Assembly (NCBI GenBank): GCA_963716925.1
Contig: CAVQUX010000010.1
Coordinates: 558,001-622,000, forward strand
DNA: 64,000 nt
Direction: 5' to 3'
Source of the DNA: DAISKN01 sp963716925
GTDB taxonomy: Bacteria > Acidobacteriota > Vicinamibacteria > Marinacidobacterales > SMYC01
Shown: in pieces, positions 47,129 to 55,928 of the stretch
Layout of the letters: each line of letters starts with the position of its first letter
Position numbering within the stretch: the stretch's first letter is position 1
Position numbers and translations under genes: made by a program
Notes under the pieces: model-generated
Told to the model about the DNA's origin: nothing
The model's database searches: none
What the model saw: only the letters and a program-made list of their open reading frames with translations

Positions 47129-49042
47129 CTACTCTCTCAGCTTCTCCTCCAGGAGCTCGCTGGCGATGTCCATGAAGTCGCGCTCGGTGACGATTCCGAT
47201 GAGCCGTCCGTCCTTCACCACCGGGAGCGAGCCGATCCCGCGCTCCTTCATGAGGAGGATCGCCGCGTGCGTCGTGGTCTCGGGCGCGACGGTGATCAGG
47301 TCGCGTTTCATCACGTCGCCGACCGGGATCGGCGACCCGCGCCTCCAGAGCTCGCCCTGGGCGAGGAGATGAATGAGCGAGCGGTAGGAAACGAGACCCA
47401 CGAGACGGTGCTCGAGATCTTCGACGGGCACGTGGCGGATCTTCTCCCAGTCCATGAGGCTCGCCACCAGGTCGATGGGCTCGTCCTCCTGCACGGTGAA
47501 GAGGTCGGTGGACATGAACTGCTCCACCTTCGTGTAGTGGTCCTTCCACCCTCCGGCCTCATCGAGGGTGGCGAGGGTCCACGACGAGACCGGATTTCCC
47601 TTCTTCTGCTGGCGCACCAGAGACGCGGTGAGGGCGCTCATCCTCTCCGCCTCCGTTCCTTTCCCCTTCATGCTGGCGAGCGAGAGGTGGAACCACTGCG
47701 ATCCGGTCTGTTTGGTGCGCACGCGTTCCTCCACCACTCCGAGGTAGAGATCGACGTCCTCCGCCGCGATGCCGCCTCCCAGTAGCCCGGCGCGCGCGAG
47801 GGGGATGAGCTCGTTCAGAAGCAGGTCACCCGCGGGGACTTCCTTTCCCTCGAGCCACATCAGGCCGGAGGCGAGCCCGTTTCGCGCCGCGGCTGTGAAA
47901 TTCGAATGGGCGTGCTCGAAATCGATGAGCCGGGTGATGTCCTCGACCTCGCGCGAGAGCGCGCAGATCAGACCGAACCAGAGGGCGCCGTTCGCCACCT
48001 CGTCTCGAATCGTGGGTCCCGACGGGATGTAGCGGTTCTCGATGCGGAGGTGCGGCTTTCCTTCGGTGATCCCGTAGCAGGGGCGATTCCATCGGTAGAC
48101 GGTGCCGTTGTGGAGCCTCAGCGCCTTCAGCTGCGGCACTTTCCCCTGGCGCAGCAGCGCGAACGGGTCCTCGTCGAGGTCGCCGCCGATCAGGATCTTG
48201 AACCGGGCGATGTCCTCCTGGAAGAGCTCGACCACCGACTCGTGGACCCAGTCCCGGCCGAAGCTCACCCGGGGCTGTCTCTCTCTGAGGTGATGGCTCG
48301 AGCTCCGGGTGTCGACCGCCTGCTGGAAGAGCGCGATCCGCGTCTCGCGCCAGAGGCGGCGCCCGAAGAGGAGCGGCGAGTTCGTCGCCGCCGAGAGCAC
48401 GGGCCCGGCGACGGCCTGCGCGATGTTGTAGAGCTTCGCGAACTCCTTCGCCCCCACCTGGAAGTGGACCTGGAAGCTCGTGTTGCAGGACTCCACCATG
48501 ACCGAGTCGTGCTTCACGATGAGCTCGTCGATGCCCTTGATCTGGAACTCGTAGGCCCCGCCGCGCAGGCGATTCATCGCCTGGTTCAGCGCGAAATAGC
48601 GCGGCACCGGGGCCATGTTCTCGAGCCCCAGGTCGGATTTCCGGAGCGTGGGGAGAATGCCCACGAGAGCGATCTCGGCGCCGAGATCGGCGGCGCTGGC
48701 GCGCGCCTGGTCGACGAGGGTCGAGAGCTGCCGCTCCATGTCCGACAGGCACTTTCCCCCGAAGGAAAGGGGCTCCATGTTCGCCTCGAGGTTGAACTGC
48801 GCGAGCTCGGTGGTGAAGTGGGGGTCCTTCAACGCCTGGAGCATCTCCATCACGAGGGGAGCGGGCCGGAAGCCCGGACCCACGAGGAACATCTCCTGCT
48901 CGGCGCCGATGCGCCGGACGTCCGCCTCGATGAGCCCCTCCTCGACCATCATCTCGAGCGCCCGAAGGTCGTCGAGGAGGTTCCTCAGGAACAGACGGAG
49001 CTTCTCGCCTCCGATTCCGTCTTGAACTTGCTGGTTCCCCAT
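47129..49042 (-). CDS. GCS2-type glutamate-cysteine ligase-like protein with C-terminal CBS pair
   Basis: 637 residues. Residues 30-480 form the GCS2 carboxylate-amine ligase fold: IGAEQEMFLVGPGFRPAPLV, FNLEANMEPLSFGG, VESCNTSFQVHFQVG and RIENRYIPSGPT. Two CBS domains follow from about residue 505: VEQFMSTDLFTVQEDEPIDL and PVGDVMKRDLITVAPETTTH, ending with GIGSLPVVKDGRLIGIVTER. The ligase half should join an amino acid with a carboxylate at the expense of ATP; the CBS pair would sense adenosine nucleotides. The substrate pair is not fixed. Confidence 0.85.
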   Translation of the reverse strand: MGNQQVQDGIGGEKLRLFLRNLLDDLRALEMMVEEGLIEADVRRIGAEQEMFLVGPGFRPAPLVMEMLQALKDPHFTTELAQFNLEANMEPLSFGGKCLSDMERQLSTLVDQARASAADLGAEIALVGILPTLRKSDLGLENMAPVPRYFALNQAMNRLRGGAYEFQIKGIDELIVKHDSVMVESCNTSFQVHFQVGAKEFAKLYNIAQAVAGPVLSAATNSPLLFGRRLWRETRIALFQQAVDTRSSSHHLRERQPRVSFGRDWVHESVVELFQEDIARFKILIGGDLDEDPFALLRQGKVPQLKALRLHNGTVYRWNRPCYGITEGKPHLRIENRYIPSGPTIRDEVANGALWFGLICALSREVEDITRLIDFEHAHSNFTAAARNGLASGLMWLEGKEVPAGDLLLNELIPLARAGLLGGGIAAEDVDLYLGVVEERVRTKQTGSQWFHLSLASMKGKGTEAERMSALTASLVRQQKKGNPVSSWTLATLDEAGGWKDHYTKVEQFMSTDLFTVQEDEPIDLVASLMDWEKIRHVPVEDLEHRLVGLVSYRSLIHLLAQGELWRRGSPIPVGDVMKRDLITVAPETTTHAAILLMKERGIGSLPVVKDGRLIGIVTERDFMDIASELLEEKLRE

Positions 49043-49071
49043 CGGATTCCTTCGATCGCGGGCATTCTACG

Positions 49072-50124
49072 CTATATCGACGTCTGCTGGCTCTGCCGGA
49101 TCTTCACCATCGACTGCAGGAGCGACAGGACTACCGGGCCGAGCAGGAATCCGGCGGGGCCGAACGTGAGGAGCCCGCCCACCAGGCTGAGGAACGCGAG
49201 GAAGGTATGGATTTGCGCGGTCCCGTGGAGGAGGAGCGGCTTGATCACGTTGTCGATGAGGCTGATGACGAACGTTCCATACAGGATGAGACCGACACCC
49301 TGCCACACCGAGTTCGCGAAAAGGACATAAAGGGCGGCGGGCAGCCAGACCAGAGGCGCACCCACGCCGGGGATCGTAGCGCCGAAGATCAGCATCGTTC
49401 CCCAGAAGAAGGGCGAGGGCACGCCGAATATCCAGAACCCGAGAACGGCGAGGAGTCCCTGGGCCACCGGCACCACCACCATGGCGTAGAGGACGCCCTT
49501 CACCGTGCGGCCGACGCTCTGGAACATCTCTTCCCGCTCAGGCTCGGAGAACGGCAGGAGCCCCACCATCCCTGCGGCAAAGCGCTTCCCATCTCTCAGG
49601 AAGAAGAACATCCCGAGAAGAAACAGGATCAGATAGAGAACCGCGGTCGTGACGCTCGCGAGCGCGGACTGAACGAGGTGGTTCACTCCCGCGGCAAGGC
49701 TCGTAAGAATGGGTGCGATCCGCGCAAGAGCTCCATCCAGAGACGTGGCCCCGAAGTACTCCTGAAGAGAGCGCAGCCACGGGAACCGCTCGGGAAGTTC
49801 GCGGATCCAAAGCTCGGAGAGCGCGCCAGGCTCCAGGGGTACCCGCATCCGCTCGTAGACTTCGATCGCCTGCCTCACGAGGATGATGCCGTAGGACGCG
49901 ATGGGCACCAGAATGAGGACGGCAATCACGGCGGTCGCGAGCCCGGCGGCAAGCGAGCGCCTTCCATTGAGCCCGGCGGAAAGGCGCTCGAAGAGAGGGC
50001 TCAGCAGAACCGCGATCGAAGCCGCCGTCGCCAGGGTCACGAGGAAGTAGCGAACCATCCAGAGGTTCAGGGCGACGGCCACCAGAAAGAAGACGAGGTA
50101 GGAGCGCCGCGCGGTGTCGGTCAT
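49072..50124 (-). CDS. AI-2E transporter family (PerM-like) membrane protein
   Basis: 350 residues with the usual 2+1+5 helix layout. Helices I-II are at residues 10-50, a long soluble loop lies at 60-130, and helices follow at about 155, 205 to 270 and 290-330. Recognisable family segments are VVVPVAQGLLAVLGFWIFGV, FFWGTMLIFGATIPGVGAPL and DNVIKPLLL. Substrates differ among members, so transport of autoinducer-2 should not be assumed. It lies 29 bases below the GCS2-CBS gene in the same direction on the minus strand map (its 3' end faces that gene's start). Confidence 0.85.
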   Translation of the reverse strand: MTDTARRSYLVFFLVAVALNLWMVRYFLVTLATAASIAVLLSPLFERLSAGLNGRRSLAAGLATAVIAVLILVPIASYGIILVRQAIEVYERMRVPLEPGALSELWIRELPERFPWLRSLQEYFGATSLDGALARIAPILTSLAAGVNHLVQSALASVTTAVLYLILFLLGMFFFLRDGKRFAAGMVGLLPFSEPEREEMFQSVGRTVKGVLYAMVVVPVAQGLLAVLGFWIFGVPSPFFWGTMLIFGATIPGVGAPLVWLPAALYVLFANSVWQGVGLILYGTFVISLIDNVIKPLLLHGTAQIHTFLAFLSLVGGLLTFGPAGFLLGPVVLSLLQSMVKIRQSQQTSI

Positions 50125-50140
50125 TACTTAATGCTCGCTC

Positions 50141-50336
50141 CGCTCTTCGCTCCGCTCGCTCCCCGCGCTCCTCGCGCGGGGAAGATCGGGCCCTCCGGGC
50201 CCCGCCGCTCCGCTCTTCGCTCCGCTCGCTCCCCGCGCTCCTCGCGCGGGGAAGATCGGGCCCTCCGGGCCCCGCCGCTCCGCTCTTCGCTCCGCTCGCT
50301 CCCCGCGCTCCTCGCGCGGGGAAGATCGGGCCCTCC
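50141..50336. repeat. 70-bp tandem repeat array, 2.8 copies with internal palindromes
   Basis: Units start at 50141, 50211 and 50281 with an exact 70-base period; the third stops after 56 bases. Each unit holds the hairpin CCCCGCGCTCCTCGCGCGGGG and the palindrome GGGCCCTCCGGGCCC. Copies are identical, so the array is young or kept uniform. The following 50337-50475 region has further CTTCGCC/GGCGAAG palindromes and no gene. It separates the divergent AI-2E and YtxH genes. Confidence 0.85.
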
Positions 50337-50475
50337 CGCCAAGGTCCTTCCGCCTTCGCCCTCCGGGCTTCGGCGGGACCTCGCCGAAGCTCCGCGAAGG
50401 CGGCCGGGCCCGGCTGCTCGCTTCGTACATGATGCCAGTGAGTATAGAATGGCGTCATCGAAAAAGGAGGAATCT

Positions 50476-50718
50476 ATGGCCAGTGACAATGGCGGCGGCA
50501 ATTTCCTCGCAGGGTTCCTGGTAGGCGCCACGCTCGGTGCCATCGCGGCGCTCCTGCTCGCGCCCAAGTCGGGAAGAGAGCTGAGAGAATCACTGACCGA
50601 GGAGGGCAAGAAGCTCAGGGACCGCGCGGTGGACGAGGGCCGAAGGTTCGTGGAGAAGGCCGAGATGCCCGAAGCGGTTCGGAAGGCGGCGAAGAGCGTC
50701 AAAGAAGCTCTCACCTGA
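50476..50718 (+). CDS. YtxH domain protein
   Basis: 80 residues. A strong ribosome site (AAAAAGGAGG) precedes the ATG. The glycine-rich membrane segment FLAGFLVGATLGAIAALLLA, then PKSGRELRESL, is diagnostic of YtxH. A charged amphipathic tail follows. The family is linked to general stress but has no biochemical role assigned. First gene of a tightly coupled set with the holin-like and DUF3618 genes. Confidence 0.85.
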   Translation: MASDNGGGNFLAGFLVGATLGAIAALLLAPKSGRELRESLTEEGKKLRDRAVDEGRRFVEKAEMPEAVRKAAKSVKEALT

Positions 50719-51053
50719 TGTCCGACATACCACAGTCCGATACAGGCGACGAAGAAGCTCCCGCGCGCACGACGCTGGGATTGGCGCGCGACGTCGTTTT
50801 GTCCGTCACCCACATGGTGGAGGATTCGGCGGAGCTGGTATCGGCGACGGTACGCGAGGAGCTGGACCGGTTCCGCGCCGAGATGGCGCGGGGCGCGATG
50901 TCGGCGATCGCCGTCGTCGTCGGCGGGTCTCTCCTGACTGCAGGCCTTGCGATGTACCTCCGAGAGCTCGTCGGCAGCTGGGCGTTGACTCTTTGCCTGT
51001 TCGGCGCGTTCTACCTCGCGATCGCCGCCGTACTCCAGATGAGGTCCAAATGA
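50718..51053 (+). CDS. Phage-holin superfamily III/YqjE-type membrane protein
   Basis: 111 residues. A cytosolic helix (VSATVREELDRFRAEMARGA) is followed by two membrane segments (MSAIAVVVGGSLLTAGLAMY and ALTLCLFGAFYLAIAAVLQM). This fits the YqjE/Actinobacterial holin-X family, found beside YtxH-like and DUF3618-like genes in many bacteria. No phage context is present. The ATG overlaps the previous stop (TGATG). Confidence 0.75.
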   Translation: MSDIPQSDTGDEEAPARTTLGLARDVVLSVTHMVEDSAELVSATVREELDRFRAEMARGAMSAIAVVVGGSLLTAGLAMYLRELVGSWALTLCLFGAFYLAIAAVLQMRSK

Positions 51054-51325
51054 GCGGAGAACGCCGGAGCGTGAAAGAGATCCGGAGCTCCCTCTGGGAG
51101 ACGAGGAACCGTCTGGATCGCGACCTGGAGGAGCTCGACGTCCGACTCCACCACGACTTGAACCCGAAGGAGATCTTCGCCAGACATCCCGCGCTCTTCG
51201 GGGTGGCGGGGGCCGTCCTCGGTTTCATCCTCATCCGCCATCCAGCGATCCTGACGCGAGGCCTCGTTCGTGCGGCGCAGGTGAGCGCCCCGTTTCTGGT
51301 GAAAGCGCTCCTGAAAAAGACTTGA
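51050..51325 (+). CDS. DUF3618-type membrane-anchored protein
   Basis: 91 residues. SVKEIRSSLWETRNRLDRDL is the conserved N-terminal helix of DUF3618 (I.xtR..l...l..l). A membrane segment is at HPALFGVAGAVLGFILI. It works presumably with the YtxH and YqjE-like neighbours as a membrane stress module; that is inference from conserved neighbourhood. The start overlaps the previous gene by four bases and the stop overlaps the TTG start of the next. Confidence 0.75.
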   Translation: MSGERRSVKEIRSSLWETRNRLDRDLEELDVRLHHDLNPKEIFARHPALFGVAGAVLGFILIRHPAILTRGLVRAAQVSAPFLVKALLKKT

Positions 51326-52143
51326 ACGTCTCGGGAAATCCAGCGAACCCCGTAGAACCGGCAGCCCTGCGGCGCATCATCCTCGAACAGTCGAAGCGCG
51401 CCAACGTGGGGCATATCGGCTCCGCCCTCTCGGTCGCCGATATTCTGGCGGCGCTCTATTCGGGAATCCTCCGCATCGAAAGGCCCGACGATCCCGAACG
51501 AGACCGGTTCATTCTTTCGAAAGGGCATGCGGCGCTCGCGCTCTACGCCGCCCTCCACCTGCGAGGCCTCCTCGATGCCGCGACCCTCGACACGTATTGC
51601 GGAGATGGAACCCTCCTGGGAGTGCACCCCGAGCCCGCGCTCCGCGGGGTCGATTTTGCGACGGGCTCGCTCGGCCACGGGCTTTCGATCGGGGCGGGAG
51701 CGGCGCTCGGAGCGCGACTCGAAGGCTCGTCCCGGCGGGCTTTCGTGCTGGTGAGCGACGCCGAGCTCGGGGAGGGCTCCCTCTGGGAAGCGGTGATGTT
51801 CGCGGCGCACCACCGGCTTTCGAACCTCGTGGCCATCGTCGACTGGAACGGCCAGCAGGCCCTGGGCTACACCGAGGACGTGCTCTCGCTTCGAGGTCTC
51901 CCGGAACGCTTCCGCTCCTTCGGGTGGGAAGTTCAGGAGGTCGACGGCCACGACCCGGCAGCACTCGAGGGCGCGGTGAGCGGGCTCGATTTCGAAGGAC
52001 CGCCGCACGCGCTTCTCGCCCACACGACGTTCGGCAAAGGCGTCTCGTTCATGGAGGGAAGAATCCACTGGCACTACTGGCCGATGTCCGACGGGGAGTA
52101 CCGCCTCGCCCTCGAGCAGGTCTCGGCCGGGGGTGAAACGTGA
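51322..52143 (+). CDS. Transketolase N-terminal subunit
   Basis: 273 residues from TTG. It holds the TPP- and Mg-binding half: RANVGHIGSALSVADILAAL, ILSKGHAALALYAALHLRGL, GSLGHGLSIGAGAALG, and SDAELGEGSLWEAVMFAAHH, then IVDWNGQQ. The C-terminal half is a separate gene that starts four bases before this stop (GTGA). Split transketolases of this type serve either pentose metabolism or two-carbon transfer onto sugars in surface and antibiotic pathways. The downstream glycan genes favour the second. Confidence 0.88.
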   Translation: MNVSGNPANPVEPAALRRIILEQSKRANVGHIGSALSVADILAALYSGILRIERPDDPERDRFILSKGHAALALYAALHLRGLLDAATLDTYCGDGTLLGVHPEPALRGVDFATGSLGHGLSIGAGAALGARLEGSSRRAFVLVSDAELGEGSLWEAVMFAAHHRLSNLVAIVDWNGQQALGYTEDVLSLRGLPERFRSFGWEVQEVDGHDPAALEGAVSGLDFEGPPHALLAHTTFGKGVSFMEGRIHWHYWPMSDGEYRLALEQVSAGGET

Positions 52144-53079
52144 GGGCGGCCTTCGCCACGACGCTCGCCGAGCTCGCGGAGCGCGACCAGCGCATCCTGC
52201 TCCTGACGGGCGACCTCGGCTACAGGGCGCTGGAGCCCTTCTCCGAGCGCTTCCCCCGCCGCTTCTTCAACGTGGGGGTCGCGGAGCAGAACATGGTGGG
52301 CCTCGCGACCGGCCTCGCGGAGTGCGGCTTCGTTCCGTTCGTCTACTCCATCGCCACGTTCGCCTCGCTTCGCGCCTACGAGTTCATCCGCAACGGTCCC
52401 GTGGCCCACGGTCTTCGGGTACGAATCGTCGGCGTCGGAGGAGGCTTCGATTACGGTTCGGCGGGACCGACTCACCACGGGCTCGAGGACGTGGGCGTGC
52501 TCCGGCTGCAGCCCGGTCTGACGGTAGTCGCTCCCGCGGACTGCGAACAGACCCGTTCCATCCTGCGCGACACCTGGGATCGGCCGGGACCGTTCTACTA
52601 CCGCCTGAGCAAGGACGACCGCCTGTCGGTTCGCGAGCTCGACGGACGATTCTCCCTCGGACGGTCGGAGGTCCTCAGGCGCGGAGGGGACATCCTGCTC
52701 CTGGTCGCGGGAAGCCTCGCCGCCGAAGCGCTGGCGGCCTCCGATGTCCTGAAGGAGATGGGAATCGACGCGACGCTGGCAGTGGTATCGACTTTGAACC
52801 CGGCTCCCGTCGATGACCTCCGTGGACGGCTCGAGGAGTTTCGACGACGTCCTGACGATCGAGGACCACTATGCCGCCGGCGGACTGGGGTCGATCGTGG
52901 CCGAGATCATCGCCGAGAGCGGGGCTCGATGCCGGCTGAAGCGACTGGGAGTGAAGGGGGGCCCGGATGGTCTCTCGGGAAGCCTTCCCTATCTCCTGAA
53001 GCGCCACGGGCTCTCGAGAGAGTCGATGGTCGCTGCGGCCGAGGCCGCGTTCCAGGCGCGGAAGCGCTCCGATTCATGA
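52140..53079 (+). CDS. Transketolase C-terminal subunit, one frameshift
   Basis: About 312 residues. The pyrimidine-binding domain has FFNVGVAEQNMVGLATGLAE with the catalytic Glu, and GPTHHGLEDVGVLRLQPGLT. The C-terminal domain ends with LTIEDHYAAGGLGSIVAEII in another frame; one extra base near 52845 accounts for it. It forms an alpha2-beta2 enzyme with the product of the previous gene. The GTG start and the ATGA end overlap show tight coupling in the operon. Confidence 0.85.
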
Positions 53080-53774
53080 CCGTGTCCCTCGTATCCATCG
53101 TCCTTCCGGTCAGAAACCAGGGGGACCACGTCGCGGAGGTCGTCGGGGAATACGAGGAGAGCCTCGCGCGGCTTCCGGTTCCGCACGAGGTCGTTCTCGT
53201 GGTGAACGGCTCGACCGACTCTTCGCTGTCCGTTTGTCGGGAGCTCGCGAGGACCAACCCCACCGTCCAGGTCCTGGAAAGCGTCCAAGGCGGCTGGGGA
53301 CGGGCGGTCCTTCTGGGGCTCGAGTCCGCGCGGGGGGATCTGCTCTGCTACACGAACCTCGCGCGCACGCGCGCCGAGGACCTCACTCTGCTCCTCCTTT
53401 ACGGCCTGATGCACCCCGACGTCGTCGTGAAGGCGAACCGCAAGATCCGCGACTCTCTCTACCGGCGTTTCGGCTCGCTGATCTACAACCTCGAGTGCCG
53501 CGCGCTCTTCGATCTCTCGTACTGGGACATCAACGGCACGCCCAAGGTCTTCCCCCGGTCGCTCGGAAAGCTGCTTACGCTCACCCGCAAGGACGACCTG
53601 GTCGACCTCGAGTTCCATATCGTCTGCCGCGACCAGGGCTACCGCGTCCTCGAGGTCCCGATCTTCTCGAACGTCCGCCACGGTGGAGAATCCACCACGA
53701 ACCATCGCTCGGCGCTCGGTCTCTACTGGGGCGCGCTCTCGATGCGGCGCCGTCGTCCGCGGAAGCCGCAATGA
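53076..53774 (+). CDS. Family 2 glycosyltransferase, polyprenol-phosphate type
   Basis: 232 residues. SLVSIVLPVRNQGDHVAEVV and EVVLVVNGSTDSSLSVCREL form the GT-A nucleotide-binding start. SYWDINGTPKVFPRSLG matches the dolichol/undecaprenol-phosphate hexosyltransferase group, where a conserved DINxxPK motif occurs. No membrane helices are attached. It probably loads a sugar on a lipid carrier or adds it to a surface glycan. Overlaps at both ends. Confidence 0.85.
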   Translation: MTVSLVSIVLPVRNQGDHVAEVVGEYEESLARLPVPHEVVLVVNGSTDSSLSVCRELARTNPTVQVLESVQGGWGRAVLLGLESARGDLLCYTNLARTRAEDLTLLLLYGLMHPDVVVKANRKIRDSLYRRFGSLIYNLECRALFDLSYWDINGTPKVFPRSLGKLLTLTRKDDLVDLEFHIVCRDQGYRVLEVPIFSNVRHGGESTTNHRSALGLYWGALSMRRRRPRKPQ

Positions 53775-54916
53775 GAGCACGCGAAGCCGCCTGGGCCCGG
53801 CATGACGCCGAGTGGCGCGACACGGCTCAGGTGGCGAGCCTATGGGCGGACGCGGGGAAGCTCGACCCCGCGCTTCTCCGCTTCCGCGCTCGCGGCGACT
53901 TCTGGGGTGTCCTGGACCGGCTCGAGGCGACGCTCCTCGTGACCCGCGAGTACGAGCACCTGGTCGTCGCGCTCACCGTGGAGGACGGACGTCCTCACGG
54001 GACTTTTCTTCGTCTTCCCCACCCCTCGGGCCTGGTCTACGACCGCGAGCGAAGAGTCCTGCACCTGGCTTCGACTCGGAACCCGAACCAGATCGTCGAG
54101 CTCCGTCCGGTCGCCGGTCCTCGCTGCCTCGTCCCGGTGAGTGCGCGCTTCTACCCCGGCCGCAGGTATCTCCACGATCTGGCCCTCATCGGCGGCGTGC
54201 TCCATGCGAACGCGGTCGGGCAGAACCTGGTGGTGCGCGTCGAGGCGTCGGGCAGGCTCATCGAGGCCTGGTGGCCGCGCTCGGTCGACACCGCGAAAGG
54301 ACCGCTCCTCGATAGAAACCACATCCAGCTCAACTCCATCGCCGCGGGGAAGAACCTCGCCGAGTCCTTCTTCACGGCATCGACCGACGAGATCGGGCCG
54401 AGAAAACCGGGCCACCGCGATTTCCCCGTCGACGGCCGCGGCGTCGTTCTCTCGGGCCGAACGCGGGAGCCGATCGCGCGCGGGCTCACCCGTCCTCACT
54501 CCGCGCGGCTCCACGAAGGCAGGCTCTGGGTCGCGAACAGCGGGTACGGAGAGATCGGGCTCGTCGAAGACGGCCGCTACCGCGCCGTCACCCGCCTTCC
54601 CGGATGGACTCGCGGGCTCGCCTTCGCTTCCGGCGTCGCCTTCGCGGGGACCTCGAGGGTCATTCCGCGATTCTCCCGGTACGCCCCCGGACTCGACCTC
54701 GAGACCAGCCGCTGCGCTCTCCACGCCCTCGATGCCGCCTCGGGAAAAGTACTGGGAAGCCTCTCCTGGCCGGAGGGAAACCGAATCTTCGCCATCGACT
54801 GGGCTCCGCGGCGCTCGGTCTCCGGGCTGCCCTTCGGGGCGCGGCGGCGCGGCGACTCGAAGACTTCCAGGGACCTCTTCTACTCGTTTCAACTCGACGG
54901 AAAGGCCGGCTCATGA
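53771..54916 (+). CDS. TIGR03032/DUF4915 family protein
   Basis: 381 residues. It follows the TIGR03032 pattern: LPHPSGLVYDRERRVLHLAS, TRNPNQIVEL, RRYLHDLALIGGVLHANAVG, NSGYGEIGLVEDGRYRAV and LPGWTRGLAF. A beta-propeller-like fold is expected. Members usually occur beside sulfotransferase or TPR genes, and here a sulfotransferase follows directly. Biochemical function is not known. It overlaps both neighbours by four bases. Confidence 0.8.
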   Translation: MRAREAAWARHDAEWRDTAQVASLWADAGKLDPALLRFRARGDFWGVLDRLEATLLVTREYEHLVVALTVEDGRPHGTFLRLPHPSGLVYDRERRVLHLASTRNPNQIVELRPVAGPRCLVPVSARFYPGRRYLHDLALIGGVLHANAVGQNLVVRVEASGRLIEAWWPRSVDTAKGPLLDRNHIQLNSIAAGKNLAESFFTASTDEIGPRKPGHRDFPVDGRGVVLSGRTREPIARGLTRPHSARLHEGRLWVANSGYGEIGLVEDGRYRAVTRLPGWTRGLAFASGVAFAGTSRVIPRFSRYAPGLDLETSRCALHALDAASGKVLGSLSWPEGNRIFAIDWAPRRSVSGLPFGARRRGDSKTSRDLFYSFQLDGKAGS

Positions 54917-55848
54917 CGGATCGTTTTCGATTTCTGCTCCTCTCGGCGATGTACGAGAACGGAGGCAATAGCACCCATCGATTCCTCGACGGTCACCCGC
55001 AGATGTTCGTCTACCCCTTCGAATCGCAGCTCGGGACCCGGCTGGTGAACGACCCGCTCACGTCCCTCTTCCCCGTGAAGTACCGCTGGCCGGTATTCGA
55101 TCTCGAGGCATCCCCCGAGGCGGACTATCACGCCATCATCGACGAGGAATGCAAGGTGCGGGCGCGGACGCCGAAGGTCGGCAAGTTCCGGAGCGTGCCC
55201 TTCGATTTCTCCGACGAGGAGCGGAAGACGATCTACCTGGCGCACGTGGCCCGAAGCGGACGCTCGCGTGGAGCGAACGTCGAGGCCTTCTTCCGCGCCA
55301 CCTTCGACGCCTGGAAGGACTACCGCCGCACCGGACGGGAGTCGGTCTACGTCGGCTACAGCCCGATCGTCGTGGTCGACGCCGAGAAAGTGCTGGCGGA
55401 GCTCCCCGATGCCCAGGTGCTGCACGTCGTGCGGAACCCCTGGTCCGCGTATGCCGACACCAAGAAGCGCCCGGTCCCGCTCTCGCTCCCGAGCTATCTC
55501 CTGTGCTGGACGCTGAACCAATACCACGCGCTCCTCTTCCGCGAGCGTCATCCAGGCCGGGTGCACATCGTGCGCTTCGAGGACGTCGTCGCCGGACCTC
55601 GCGCCGCGCTGCGCGGGTTGTGCGAGGCCCTCGGCGTCGAGGCGACCTCCTCTCTCGAGAAGCCGACGTTCAACGGCGAGCCGCTCCAGGAGGTCTACCC
55701 GTGGGGAACCATCCGATCCGCGACCCCGGAAGCGAACCGCGCCACGGCGCTCGAGCTCGACGCGAGTGAGCGTGAAGAGGTTCGCCACCGCGCCCGCCCG
55801 TATCTCGAGCCCTTTGGATATGAAGACTTCCTGGGAGGCTCCTCGTGA
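54913..55848 (+). CDS. Sulfotransferase family protein
   Basis: 311 residues. The PAPS 5'-phosphosulfate loop is near residues 12-22 (SAMYENGGNSTHRFLDGHPQ), though the usual R-S-G-(T/S) is replaced by ENGGNST. The 3'-phosphate motif is VLHVVRNPWSAYADTKK. The segment HIVRFEDVVAGPRAALRGLC is typical. It should transfer sulfate from PAPS to a sugar or other acceptor. Its place after GT2 and TIGR03032 suggests sulfation of a surface glycan. The altered first loop leaves activity open. Confidence 0.8.
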   Translation: MTDRFRFLLLSAMYENGGNSTHRFLDGHPQMFVYPFESQLGTRLVNDPLTSLFPVKYRWPVFDLEASPEADYHAIIDEECKVRARTPKVGKFRSVPFDFSDEERKTIYLAHVARSGRSRGANVEAFFRATFDAWKDYRRTGRESVYVGYSPIVVVDAEKVLAELPDAQVLHVVRNPWSAYADTKKRPVPLSLPSYLLCWTLNQYHALLFRERHPGRVHIVRFEDVVAGPRAALRGLCEALGVEATSSLEKPTFNGEPLQEVYPWGTIRSATPEANRATALELDASEREEVRHRARPYLEPFGYEDFLGGSS

Positions 55849-55857
55849 GGCCTTCCA

Positions 55858-55893
55858 ATCTTTGCGTCCTTGCGTCTTTGCGTCCTTGCGTTC
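55858..55893. repeat. Short TTGCGTC(C) tandem repeat
   Basis: Four imperfect copies of TTGCGTCC/TTGCGTCT/TTGCGTTCC in the 80-base gap between the sulfotransferase and epimerase genes. Similar TTGCGTC strings occur in intergenic regions of several environmental genomes. No hairpin forms. Confidence 0.6.
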
Positions 55894-55928
55894 CTTCCCG
55901 GTCTTCGAAGCGCTGAGTTGGGGTGACG

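Noticed and set aside
50141..50336. Tandem array as a CRISPR
   Set aside because: Units abut with an exact 70-base period and have no unique spacers. No cas gene is present.
50718..51325. Holin-like and small membrane proteins as a phage remnant
   Set aside because: The YtxH, YqjE-like and DUF3618 trio is a common chromosomal set in non-phage contexts. No phage structural or lysis gene is near.
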